A DNA stretch of 64,000 nt from Silvibacterium dinghuense (lineage in GTDB: Bacteria > Acidobacteriota > Terriglobia > Terriglobales > Acidobacteriaceae). The DNA lies in contig NZ_SDMK01000001.1 of the NCBI RefSeq assembly GCF_004123295.1, forward strand, positions 558,001-622,000, in the 5' to 3' direction. Made by a program: the position numbers and the translations under genes. The notes beneath the pieces were generated by a model. The model was not told the DNA's origin. It searched no databases and was given only the letters and a program-made list of their open reading frames with translations. Shown here piece after piece: positions 16,484-25,900 of this stretch (positions within the stretch are counted from its first letter, which is position 1; each line of letters begins with the position of its first letter).

Positions 16484-17470
16484 CTACTGCTGCTGTTGTG
16501 CCTGCTGCAACTGCAACAATGGCTCTGCCGGCGGTGGTGGAGGAGCCTGCGCTTTTTCCACCAGCATCGACCAATCCTCAGGGATGGGCATCTCCTGATC
16601 CAGCGCCGGCGGCCGCGCCGAAGCCGTCACCTGCACCGCGACAAAGAGGTCGCTCGAGGTCCGTCCACGAAAGACTCCTTTTGTCGGAGGCACATCGGCA
16701 TAGTCGCGACCCAGAGCGGTACGGATATGCCGGTCACCGGCGACCAGGGCATTCGTCGGATCGAAGCCCACCCATCCCAGATGAGGCAGCAGCGCCTCCA
16801 CCCAGGCATGCGTGGCGTCAGAGAGAGAGCGATCGCGATTGTGCTTGTCGTGATACAGGTAGCCGCTCACATAGCGGCATGGAATGCCCATCTGCCGCAC
16901 GAGCGCGATCATGATGTGCGCGAAGTCCTGGCAGACGCCCTGGCGAGAGGCAAGCGCCTCGTCGATCGGCGAATCCACACGCGTGGTGCGCGGAGAATAG
17001 CTGAACGTGTCATATAGGCGATCATTCAGCTCGCGCAACAGCATCATCGGATCATCGCGCCGGCACGCGCCAACCTCTTTTGCAAGCCGCTCCAGCAGAG
17101 GGGCAGGCCGCGCAAACTCGCTTGGCAGCAGCATCTCCCAGTAATCGCCCTCGGCGACCATCGCATCGAGCTCCGCCCACGCATCCGGCGCGAGGAAGGA
17201 AGGGATATCGGCCAGCGGCTGGTATTCGACCAGCGATTCGGCAACGGCAACCAGCTGTCCATGCTGGCCGGGGATGTCGAAGTGATGAATGTTGTTGCTC
17301 AGATGATCACGATAGGAGAAAACGCGGCAGCGCGGGCTGACCGAGAGCGAAAAGCTGAGGCAGCGCTGATTGCTGTCGCTGCGTGGGTGCATGCGCACCT
17401 CCATCACGCTCTCGCTCACATCGCTGCTGTAGACAAACTTGGTCAGGTGCCGGATGGAATAAAACAGCAT
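16484..17470 (-). CDS. Transglutaminase-like cysteine protease family protein
   Basis: A 328-residue protein. An N-terminal beta domain (residues 1-80) is followed by a bacterial transglutaminase-like core with an intact triad: Cys180 in SRQGVCQDFAH, His221 in SDATHAWVEAL and Asp237 in VGFDPTNA. The last 25 residues are Pro- and Gln-rich (PPPPPAEPLL, then QQAQQQQ). Family members act as peptidases or amide-bond-modifying enzymes. In its operon the conserved partners are an alpha-E protein and a circularly permuted ATP-grasp protein, a combination predicted in the literature to make and recycle a peptide-like modification. The ATG at 17470 has AAGGAGAG upstream, and it is 12 bases after the alpha-E gene. 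Confidence 0.88.
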   Translation of the reverse strand: MLFYSIRHLTKFVYSSDVSESVMEVRMHPRSDSNQRCLSFSLSVSPRCRVFSYRDHLSNNIHHFDIPGQHGQLVAVAESLVEYQPLADIPSFLAPDAWAELDAMVAEGDYWEMLLPSEFARPAPLLERLAKEVGACRRDDPMMLLRELNDRLYDTFSYSPRTTRVDSPIDEALASRQGVCQDFAHIMIALVRQMGIPCRYVSGYLYHDKHNRDRSLSDATHAWVEALLPHLGWVGFDPTNALVAGDRHIRTALGRDYADVPPTKGVFRGRTSSDLFVAVQVTASARPPALDQEMPIPEDWSMLVEKAQAPPPPPAEPLLQLQQAQQQQ

Positions 17471-17482
17471 GATGGTCTCTCC

Positions 17483-18445
17483 TTACATGGCCAGCGCGGT
17501 CTGCACCGAATACTGGATGTAGACCTCGTAGATGAGGTTATGCACCTGGCGGCACTCTTCCACGATCCTCCGCATATAGCGGCCGGGATCATGCTCGAGG
17601 ATCTCCCCAATCTGCGCATAGGCAAGCGATGATTTCAGCTTTCCGGCAACGCGCATCAATTCGGTTGCATGCAGGCCGCGCCCTTCATTCCGGATTGCCT
17701 CCAGCGACTGGTTCAGCCGCTCGACGGAGTAACGGATCGAGTGCGGAAATTCGGAGTCGAGCAGGAGAAATTCGATGATCTGCTCATACGTCAGATCGGC
17801 GGTGTACACCTTGCAGTAGGCCTCGAATGCCGTACAGGTGCGCAGCAGCCCGATCCACTCCAGGTATTCGTAGGCGGCAAGCGTGTCGTCGGTCCGCGAA
17901 AAGACATCGCGATGATAAACGTCGAGCAGATTCGCAGTAGCGGATGCCCGTTCGAGAAAGCGCCCTACCTGCAGGAATTGCCATCCCTCGCCATGACTCG
18001 ATGTGGTATCGGTGACCCCTTGAAACAGATGCACGCCGTCGATCAGAGCGGGGAGAAACTCGGCCAGCTGCATCTCCGACGGGGAAGACGGCTTCAGGCG
18101 CGTAATCTCATGAAAGAGCCGGTTCACGCGCTGCCACTGCTCGCTGCTGATCTCCTCGCGTATCTGCCGCGCATTCTCGCGTGCAGCGAAGACGCAGGTC
18201 ATCACCGATCCTGGAAGTGTGCCGTCAAAACACAGTTTATAGACCAGGGAGTAGACATCCGTCGTGGCCTCGATCTCCGTCGGCATGCCCAGCGCGGCCA
18301 GCACGCGCTGCCAGCGCCGCTCCGCGCTCACCTGCGACTTATCTAGGATCAGACCGAGGTTGATATCCACCATGCGCGCAGTATGTTCGGCGCGCTCCAG
18401 GTAGCGGCTGGTCCAGTAAAGACTATCTGCCACACGAGAAAGCAA
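17483..18445 (-). CDS. Alpha-E domain protein (DUF403)
   Basis: A 320-residue all-helical protein that opens with the alpha-E signature LSRVADSLYWTSRYLERAEHTARM (first 20 residues quoted in part) and continues with conserved WQRVLAALG, FDGTLPGSV and DTTSSHGEGWQFLQVGRFLERA. The biochemical role of the family is unknown. It is consistently linked to circularly permuted ATP-grasp ligases and transglutaminase-like proteins, and may supply or hold the substrate peptide or amine. The start is TTG at 18445, with GGAG six bases upstream and the family N-terminus immediately following. Confidence 0.88.
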   Translation of the reverse strand: MLSRVADSLYWTSRYLERAEHTARMVDINLGLILDKSQVSAERRWQRVLAALGMPTEIEATTDVYSLVYKLCFDGTLPGSVMTCVFAARENARQIREEISSEQWQRVNRLFHEITRLKPSSPSEMQLAEFLPALIDGVHLFQGVTDTTSSHGEGWQFLQVGRFLERASATANLLDVYHRDVFSRTDDTLAAYEYLEWIGLLRTCTAFEAYCKVYTADLTYEQIIEFLLLDSEFPHSIRYSVERLNQSLEAIRNEGRGLHATELMRVAGKLKSSLAYAQIGEILEHDPGRYMRRIVEECRQVHNLIYEVYIQYSVQTALAM

Positions 18446-18494
18446 ATATTACTCCTGCTGTTACGAATGCAAAACCCGTTCCACTGAAAGCCTT

Positions 18495-19964
18495 CTAGCT
18501 GAGCACCCACGTATCCTTGCTGCCGCCGCCCTGCGAAGAGTTCACGACAAGAGAGCCCTTGCGCAGAGCGACACGCGTGAGTCCTCCGGGCACGATGGTG
18601 ACTTTATCTCCATAGAGGATGTAGGGGCGCAGATCGACGTGCCGCGGCTCGATGCTGCCATCTTCCAGCAGACAGGGCGAGCGGGAGAAGTCGAGCGTGG
18701 GCTGCGCGATATAGTTGCGCGGATTGGCCTCGATGCGCCGTTTGAATTCTTCACGATCCGATGCCGAACTTTGCGGCCCGATCAGCATGCCGTAACCACC
18801 CGACTCGCCAACCGCCTTCACCACCAGCTTGTCGAGATTTGCAAGCGCATGCTGGCGCTGCGACTTCTCCGTCATCAGGTAGGTTTCAACGTTGTTGAGA
18901 ATCGGGTCTTCATCCAGGTAATAACGGATGATCGCCGGCACATAGGCATAGAGCGCTTTGTCATCGGCAACGCCGGTACCGAAGGCGTTCGCGAGTGTTA
19001 CGTTGCCAGCGCGATAAGCATTGAAGAGGCCGGCTGCGCCAAGGATCGAGTCCGGACGGAAGGCCAGCGGGTCGATGAAGTCATCGTCCACGCGGCGATA
19101 GATCACATCCACGCGCTTGAGCCCGGCGGTCGTGCGCATGTACACAATGTTGTCGTGGATCACGAGGTCGCGGCCTTCGACCAGTTCGATGCCCATCTGT
19201 CGTGCGAGATAGGTGTGTTCGAAGTAGGCCGAGTTATAGACACCCGGTGTGAGCAGCACGATCGTCGGCTCCGGCCGACCTTCGGGCGCGATGGAGCGCA
19301 GCGTGCTCAGGAGTGCCTGCGTGTAGTGCTCGATAGGGCGCACGCCATAGCTGCGGAAGAGCCGCGGCAGGGTGCGCTTCATGATGCGCCGGTTGGTGAG
19401 CATGTAGCTCACACCGCTGGGCACACGCAGGTTGTCTTCGAGCACGACAAACTCGCCCGAGTTCAGTCGCAGCAGATCTGTGCCAGCCACGGCTACATAT
19501 ACGTTGCGCGGCACCTGCAGCCCGCGCATCTGGCGGCGAAAGTGCTGACAGCTGTAAACCACCTCGCGCGGGATTACGCCCTGCGCCAGGATCTTGCCCT
19601 CGTGATAGACGTCGTGGAGAAAGAGGTTCAGCGCGGTGATGCGCTGCGTCAGGCCACGCTCGATCCGGTCCCAGTCTTCGCCCGTTACCAGGCGCGGAAC
19701 CAGATCGTAGGGGAAGATGCGCTCCGTGCCCTCTTCCCGTCCATAGACCGTGAAGGTGATGCCCTGCATCAGGAAGGACACATCTGCCGATTGCTTCCGG
19801 CGCTTCAGTTCTTCAGGAGGCAGGGACGCAAGTACGGCGAGCAAGGCCTCGTAATGCGGGCGAATTTCGCCTTCCGGCGTAAACATCTCATCGAAGGCAC
19901 CATCCAGAAAGTATTCGCGAAGCAGCGGACTGTCGAACTTACATCGAGACTGCGTCTGGGTCAT
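18495..19964 (-). CDS. Circularly permuted ATP-grasp type 2 protein (DUF404/DUF407)
   Basis: A 489-residue ATP-grasp enzyme of the circularly permuted type. Recognisable parts are [21 protein letters not shown] near the N-terminus, [50 protein letters not shown], and the nucleotide-binding [20 protein letters not shown]-grasp enzymes join a carboxylate to an amine through an acyl phosphate, so this is the likely ligase of the three-gene module with alpha-E and transglutaminase. I chose the ATG at 19964 because AAAGGAG lies seven bases upstream; a longer frame from 20006 lacks this. It is the first gene of the operon. The natural substrate is not known. Confidence 0.9.
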   Translation of the reverse strand: MTQTQSRCKFDSPLLREYFLDGAFDEMFTPEGEIRPHYEALLAVLASLPPEELKRRKQSADVSFLMQGITFTVYGREEGTERIFPYDLVPRLVTGEDWDRIERGLTQRITALNLFLHDVYHEGKILAQGVIPREVVYSCQHFRRQMRGLQVPRNVYVAVAGTDLLRLNSGEFVVLEDNLRVPSGVSYMLTNRRIMKRTLPRLFRSYGVRPIEHYTQALLSTLRSIAPEGRPEPTIVLLTPGVYNSAYFEHTYLARQMGIELVEGRDLVIHDNIVYMRTTAGLKRVDVIYRRVDDDFIDPLAFRPDSILGAAGLFNAYRAGNVTLANAFGTGVADDKALYAYVPAIIRYYLDEDPILNNVETYLMTEKSQRQHALANLDKLVVKAVGESGGYGMLIGPQSSASDREEFKRRIEANPRNYIAQPTLDFSRSPCLLEDGSIEPRHVDLRPYILYGDKVTIVPGGLTRVALRKGSLVVNSSQGGGSKDTWVLS

Positions 19965-20132
19965 CGGCTCCTTTCGGCACTGCGCGTTTCCCTGCCTTGG
20001 ATGCATCTTAGGCCGTCAGTATGCGCGGAAGGAGCTTCGATGCAAAGACTTATTCCCCCGATAAAGGCTTCTTATACCCACATCTATGCCGAGGCCGTAT
20101 CGGGACAATGAGAAGCGCTCCCACGCGGGAGC

Positions 20133-20167
20133 AAAAATGCGGAGACGCCGATAAAGCATCTCCGCAT
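20133..20167 (-). terminator. Intrinsic terminator after the S1/P1 nuclease gene
   Basis: Inverted repeat 20137-20145 with 20159-20167 (9 bp, 13-base loop). On the minus strand it is followed by TTTTTG. It lies 29 bases past the nuclease stop codon. Confidence 0.7.
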
Positions 20168-20195
20168 CGCAAGCATCGTATCGAATGCCCTACTG

Positions 20196-21179
20196 TTACA
20201 TCCCCTTAGGCTTTGCCGGAGATGGCTCTGCCGGATGCCACTCTGGTACAGGCTGCGCGCTCTCGATCCAAGCCGAGTCGATCAGGTCACGCAGCATGCT
20301 GGCGCCGGCGGCGAGCCGCTCGGCCGTAAATTGTTTTGCCTCCGGCGTACCTGCGCCGTCGAAGCCATGATCCTTGTCGAGCTGATAGACCTTTTCAATG
20401 AACGTGCCGGTGCGATGCAGGTAGTCGAGATAGGCGTCCCATTCATCGCTGACCGGATGCACGGGAGTGATCAGCGGCTTTACGTCTTCCGGCTTGATGT
20501 TGGCGCCGACAAAGACGCTCTCGAACTGCCCGTGGATCTTGTGATCGGTGGTGTAGCCGTTGGGATTTTCCTTCTCCACCCAGCCGTTGTAGTCGCGCGT
20601 CACGTGCAGCGGCATCGAGCCATCGCCGACATAGTGGCCGAGCCAGCCGGCATAGTAGAGGATCGCCGCTTCCACGGGCTTCGTGTCTTCGTGTTTCGCA
20701 CTCAGGTCGCGATAGGCACGCATCGCGGCCTTGAGACGCTCCCACACTTCATTCGTGATGTAAGGCTGAAAGCCGACCTTGTCCGGTTCCAGCTGACGGG
20801 CCATATCCGGGTGCGTGATCTCGGCCGCCGTCAGCGCAGCGATGTAATCATAGCGGCGGCGAGGCAGCTTGCCGATTACCTCGGCATACTCCAGATCGAT
20901 GAAGTGGTCGGGCGCCTGCGCGGCATTGAGCTCGGGCTCGGCCGGCGAGCGCCATCGGTCCGGCTCCGGTCCGAGATATTCGATCTCGTTGATGGCTTCC
21001 GGCGTTTTCAGAAAGGCGGGCACATCATCCGGCAGGCTTTCCGCGGCCAGCCGATTGATCATTTTGTGCCCCACATCGCCCCATCCGAAGGAGAGCGGCA
21101 CAGCCACGAGCGGCAGGAGCGACAAAGTGGCCACACGAAGCAGCCGCGAACGAAAACGGACAGAAGCAAAGCGGTTCAT
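20196..21179 (-). CDS. Secreted S1/P1-type zinc nuclease
   Basis: A 327-residue exported phospholipase C/P1-nuclease fold protein. The signal peptide is residues 1-32 (LSLLPLVAVPLSFG). The mature chain would begin WGDVGH, with Trp33 and His38 spaced exactly like the zinc ligands Trp1 and His6 of nuclease P1. Further ligand motifs are AQAPDHFIDLEY, HYVGDGSMPLH and DHKIHGQFESVF. Such enzymes cleave single-stranded DNA/RNA and 3'-nucleotides, probably for phosphate or nucleoside scavenging. I chose the ATG at 21179 because the signal peptide begins there; the longer frame from 21248 adds 23 unlikely residues. The DHS-like gene is divergent from it. Confidence 0.9.
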   Translation of the reverse strand: MNRFASVRFRSRLLRVATLSLLPLVAVPLSFGWGDVGHKMINRLAAESLPDDVPAFLKTPEAINEIEYLGPEPDRWRSPAEPELNAAQAPDHFIDLEYAEVIGKLPRRRYDYIAALTAAEITHPDMARQLEPDKVGFQPYITNEVWERLKAAMRAYRDLSAKHEDTKPVEAAILYYAGWLGHYVGDGSMPLHVTRDYNGWVEKENPNGYTTDHKIHGQFESVFVGANIKPEDVKPLITPVHPVSDEWDAYLDYLHRTGTFIEKVYQLDKDHGFDGAGTPEAKQFTAERLAAGASMLRDLIDSAWIESAQPVPEWHPAEPSPAKPKGM

Positions 21180-21326
21180 CCGGCGAGTATAACCATCCTC
21201 TTTCACAACGGCGATGAAACCAGGAAACGGGGCTGTCCGGAGACGCACCGCCGCAATCTGCGGCTCACGTGAAATTCATCAAAAACCCTTAGATTTACTG
21301 GCAAAGGTTGATATTCTGGAGTGGCT

Positions 21327-22388
21327 ATGCCTACGAAACAGGAACTTCTCACCGACCCTATTCAGCACATCGACATCAAGCAGCACAATGTCGTGGCCCT
21401 CGTCGACGCCATGGAGCACATGGCCTTCAGCTCGCGTGACCTGAACCGCGCTGCTTCGATCTACGAGCGGATGCTGCGCGATAAGGAATGCGGCGTCATC
21501 CTCTGTCTCGCCGGTTCTCTGATCTCCGCCGGCCTCAAGCAGATTTTCATCGATCTGATCCGCAACAACATGGTGGACGCGATCGTTTCGACCGGCGCCA
21601 ACATCGTCGACCAGGACTTCTTCGAAGCCCTCGGCTTCAAGCACTGGATCGCCAGCGACCTGCTCAAGCAGGGCACCGAAGACGGCGTGCTGCGCGAGCT
21701 GATGATCGACCGCATCTACGACACGCTCATCGACGAAGAAGAGCTGCGCATCTGCGACGACACCACGCTGAAGATCGCCGACTCGCTCGACCCGCGTCCC
21801 TACAGCTCGCGCGAGTTCATCCGCGCCATGGGCGCCTACCTTGAGAAGGAAGGCAAGACCCCGGAAAAGGGCGGCGTCGATTCGATCGTCTACGCGGCCT
21901 ACCAGTACGATGTGCCGATCTTCTGCCCGGCGTTCAGCGACTGCTCGGCCGGCTTCGGCCTGGTCGCCCATCAGCACGCCCGTGGTGACAAGCCCAAGGT
22001 TTCGCTGGATTCGGCCAAGGATTTCTACGAGATCACCCAGCTGAAGATCGCCAACCCGACCACCGGCCTGCTGATGATCGGCGGCGGCGTGCCCAAGAAC
22101 TTCGCGCAGGACATCGTGGTGGCCGCCGACATCCTCGGCCAGGATGCCCCGATGCACAAGTACGCCATCCAGATCACGGTGGCCGACGTCCGCGACGGCG
22201 CGCTCTCCTCGAGCACCCTCAAGGAAGCCAGCTCGTGGGGCAAGGTCGACACCACCTTCGAGCAGATGGTCTACAGCGAAGCCACCCTGGCTCTGCCGCT
22301 GGTCACCGGCTATGCCTACCACAAGAACGCACACGCCGAGCGTCCGACCCGCCGCTGGGCTCGCCTGCTCGAGCCGGTTACCGCGTAA
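21327..22388 (+). CDS. Deoxyhypusine synthase-like protein
   Basis: A 353-residue NAD-binding protein of the deoxyhypusine synthase family. Typical stretches are LAGSLISAGLKQIFIDLI, VSTGANIVDQDFFEALG, CPAFSDCSAGFGL, MIGGGVPKNFAQD and the active-site region EASSWGKVDTTF. Lys306 there corresponds to the lysine that forms the enzyme-imine intermediate with the aminobutyl group of spermidine (Lys329 in the human enzyme). Bacteria lack eIF5A, so the acceptor must differ. Known or proposed alternatives in this family are homospermidine or other aminobutylated polyamines. I chose the ATG at 21327, which has GGAG at 21318-21321; a GTG two codons earlier is less well placed. It appears to stand alone, with its own terminator. 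Confidence 0.88.
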   Translation: MPTKQELLTDPIQHIDIKQHNVVALVDAMEHMAFSSRDLNRAASIYERMLRDKECGVILCLAGSLISAGLKQIFIDLIRNNMVDAIVSTGANIVDQDFFEALGFKHWIASDLLKQGTEDGVLRELMIDRIYDTLIDEEELRICDDTTLKIADSLDPRPYSSREFIRAMGAYLEKEGKTPEKGGVDSIVYAAYQYDVPIFCPAFSDCSAGFGLVAHQHARGDKPKVSLDSAKDFYEITQLKIANPTTGLLMIGGGVPKNFAQDIVVAADILGQDAPMHKYAIQITVADVRDGALSSSTLKEASSWGKVDTTFEQMVYSEATLALPLVTGYAYHKNAHAERPTRRWARLLEPVTA

Positions 22389-22412
22389 CTGAACCGGTCA
22401 CTGCAGAAGCAG

Positions 22413-22443
22413 AACCGCCCGCCACCACGGCGGGCGGTTTTCT
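22413..22443 (+). terminator. Intrinsic terminator of the DHS-like gene
   Basis: A perfect 11-bp GC-rich stem (22413-22423 with 22429-22439), loop ACCAC, followed by TTTTCTTT. It lies 25 bases after the stop codon. Confidence 0.9.
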
Positions 22444-22562
22444 TTGTGACACTTACGGGCTAACCCTATACCGGAAGCGGCTCGCTGGAGCGAATTTCCC
22501 TGAAAAAATGGCTTTTCCTCTCGCCGGTCGTATTTTCCATGGAGTAATATCTGCAACTGGAT

Positions 22563-22793
22563 TTGTCTCCCCCCGCGCAGATCCCTGCATTTTCTGCTTT
22601 GGAGTTGGCTGTGTGGCTCACAGTTGAGGTTCTTGCTGCGTTGTATGTCGCTACGTTTGTCTGGTTTTGGTCTCTTTGCCGCTCCTCGGCACGGCGCGAA
22701 ACCGCTTTTACGGGCCAATCCCGGCCGACAGCCAAGCTCATTCCCTTCGAGCGCGGACTGGAGCTGGAGCCTCGCCGCAGATCGCGCGCCTAG
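22563..22793 (+). CDS. Possible small single-span membrane protein (weak)
   Basis: A 76-codon frame beginning with TTG. Residues about 13-37 (ELAVWLTVEVLAALYVATF) form one convincing hydrophobic helix, and the tail is basic (RRRSRA at the end). I do not recognise it. There is no good ribosome site and codon third positions are only moderately GC-rich, so it may be a chance frame in the 576-base gap between the DHS-like gene and the hybrid kinase. Confidence 0.22.
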   Translation: MSPPAQIPAFSALELAVWLTVEVLAALYVATFVWFWSLCRSSARRETAFTGQSRPTAKLIPFERGLELEPRRRSRA

Positions 22794-22911
22794 AACCTGT
22801 TCTTGACACCGGAATCTGCTCTCCTCTCGAAAGATTCGGCCGAAGACTCAGAGGCGGGACTACCTCGTTGGGTAACTCGACGGCATCCGCGTCATTTCCG
22901 TCTGGACACCT

Positions 22912-22929
22912 TACAATTACCTAGGTAAT
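22912..22929 (+). promoter_or_regulatory. Candidate -10 overlapped by a perfect 14-bp palindrome before the hybrid kinase
   Basis: TACAAT at 22912-22917 could be a -10 element. It runs into ATTACCTAGGTAAT (22916-22929), a perfect palindrome 35 bases before the kinase ATG. A symmetric site over the -10/+1 region is the classic position for a repressor operator. The -35 (gcgtca at 22889) is poor. Confidence 0.35.
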
Positions 22930-22964
22930 CCTAGTCTGGAGTTACTTCTCAGCGGCAACCGCTC

Positions 22965-25900
22965 ATGGCCGAATTCCGCGTCAGTCGCCTTCACATCCCC
23001 CTCTTCGCCGCGGCACTTCTGCTCTCTGTCGGCGGAGCCCTTCTTCTGTTCAGCGCGGATATATCTCAGCTTTTGCGTGGCCCGGTTCTGCCACGCCTGC
23101 TTATCCTCTGGAGCGTCGCCCAGATTTTGTTCGTCGCAGCGGCACTGGCCAGTTTCCGGGCAGCCCGCCATCAGCGCGAATCCGAGGGGCAGCTGCAACA
23201 GATTTCCCAGCTCCAGCAAAGCATCCTGGATTCCGCCGGGCCCATGATCATGGCCACCGATCTGGACGGCATGATCCTCATCTTCAATCCGGCTGCCGAA
23301 CGCATGCTGGGGTATACCGAGTCGGAGGTGTGTCTCCGGCTCAACATTGAAGAACTGTTTCTGGACGGAGAACTGGAACGCGTAGGCCGGCGCATCGCCT
23401 CGCGCCCCCAGCTTCCCGCCCTGCAGCGCGGGGCCAGTGCAGCCCTGCCGGAATCCCTGATGGCCCGCTTCATCCACTATGTTTCCGGCTCCCCTGCCAG
23501 CCGCGTGCGCGGCATCGAGATGCAATATCGCCGCAAGGACGGCAGTACCTTCCCGGCGATGGTCTATCTGGGGGCGGTGCGCAGTGCTACGGCCCAGGTG
23601 ACCGGCCTGGTGTGCGTGTCGATGGATCTTTCTTCGACCAAGCGCGCCGAGCAGGCACTGCGGGAGAGCGAAGACCGCTATCGTGATCTCTTCGACAATT
23701 CGCAGGAGATGATCGCCACGCTGAGCCCGCGCGGACGCTATCTCTACGTCAACCCTGCATGGCAGGCTCTGTTCGGCATCAATTCCGAGGGCTTCCAGAG
23801 CTTCATCAGCTTCGAGTCGCCCTTCCCTGTCGTCGCCCAGGCAGAGGCAGCGGCTCTCTTTCGCCGCGCGCTTAAGGGCGAGAATGTGGAAGGCGAACTG
23901 CTGAAGCTGCTGGATACGGAAGGGCGCCCCGTCGAAGCTGCCGCGAGCCTCAGCTGCCGCTACAGCGAAGGCCGACCGGTTGCCGTGCGCTGCATCTTCC
24001 GCGATGTGACACAACAGAACCTCCGCGAACGCCGGCTGCGCATGCAGCTGCAGATCAACCAGATGATCGGAGAGTCGACGACTGCGGAAGAAGCCTTCCC
24101 CAAGGTGCTCGGCGCGCTGTGCGCAAGCCTCTCCTGCGATCTCGCCAATCTATGGGTTGTGGATGAAAGCAGCGATCTCATCCGCTTCCAGTTCGGGTGG
24201 TCGACACCGGGCCACATCTATGATGAGTTTCAAAGAGAAACCCGCTTCCGCGTCTTCAGCCGCGGACAAGGGCTCCCGGGCATCGTCTGGAATGCCGGAG
24301 CGCCGCGCTGGATTGAAGAATTGCGCGATGAGCGCGCCTTCGAACGGCGCTTCGCAGCCCGTATCGAAGGGCTGCAGACCGGCTGGGCCGTGCCTGTTCG
24401 CGCCGTCAATCAGGTCATCGCCGTCGTCGAGTTCTTCAGCCGCCAGCGTCAGCGCGAGGATGCCGAGACGATGGCCTCTGTCGAAACCGTCTGCGCCTCG
24501 CTGGGACAATTCATGGCCCGCTTCTCCCAGGAACGGCGCGTACAGGAGCTGAATCGCCAGAAGGAGTTCATCCTGAACTCGGTGGCCGACGGCATCTTTG
24601 GCATCAACTCGGAGAACGGCGTCGACTTCGTCAATCCTGCGGCAGCCGAGATGCTCTCGGCCGACACCGAAGACCTAGCCGGGCAGCCCCTGCATGCTCT
24701 GCTTCACCAGGAAGGCAACTGCAACCAGACCTGCGTGCTGCAAAGGGCGCTGCACATCCATGAGGCCTCCAGCGGTCAGGATGTCTTCTACCGCGCCGAT
24801 GGTTCGAACTTCCCCGTGGAGTTTGCGCTCACGCCGATGATCGAGCGCGGTGTCGTCGTCGGCAGCGTGCTCAGCTTCCGCGACATCAGCCAGCGCTATG
24901 CGCTCGACCGCATGAAGGACGAATTCATCTCCACGGTGAGCCACGAACTGCGCACGCCGCTTACCTCCATTCGCGGCGCGCTGGGCCTGCTCTCCCATGG
25001 CTTACTGAACGAGGTCAACGACAAGGCGGCAAACCTGCTGCGTATTGCGGTTTCAAACTCCGACAGACTGGTGCGCCTCATCAATGACATCCTCGATCTC
25101 GAGCGCATGCAATCCGGCCGCGCCCCTCTCGCCTTGCGGCCATGCGCGGTACACGAACTCGCCCGCCAGGTCGCCGACTCCATGCAGCCCGTGGCTGACA
25201 GTGCCGGCGTCACATTGAGCGTCGAAGCCGAGCCGATCTCGATCGAAGCTGATCCCGACCGGCTGAACCAGGTGCTGACCAACCTGCTGAGCAACGCCAT
25301 CAAGTTCTCATCCAGAAACTCCCGTGTACGCATTGTTGTTGGCTCGGCTTCCGAGGGACTGGCGCTCAGTGTTATCGACGAAGGGCGCGGCATTCCCGCA
25401 GATAAGCTGGAAAGCATCTTCGACCGCTTCCACCAGGTCGATGCATCGGATTCACGGCAGAAGGGAGGCACCGGTCTCGGTCTGGCCATCTGCCGCACCA
25501 TCGTCGAACAACACGGCGGCCGCATCTGGGCAGAGCAAAACAGCGGAACAGGATCGACCTTCCGCATCGTGCTTCCTGCCGCGCTTGCCGACAGCGGACC
25601 TGCGCTCATGCATCCCGCACCCGCCTCTTCCGAGGCCGTTACGCTGCTGATCTGCGAGCCCGATGCGGAGGTTCGCCGCACCATTGCCGAGCCGCTGCGC
25701 CGTCACCGCTACCGCATCTACGAAGCGGAGAACAGGGAGCAGACGATGCAACTTGCCCATCGCTTCCCGCTCTCCGCCATCCTGCTCGGCCTCTCGCATC
25801 AGCCGCATAACGGCTTCGAAACCATGGAAGCCCTCAAGAGCGATGCTGAAACCGCCACCATCCCCATCGTGGTTCTCAGCCTGCTTTCCCTTACGGATAA

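Noticed and set aside
16460-16600. Cys-rich frame (runs of Cys) on the plus strand at the end of the transglutaminase gene
   Set aside because: It is the antisense of that gene's Gln-rich tail, with no promoter or start context. It does not resemble the leader peptide at 29955.
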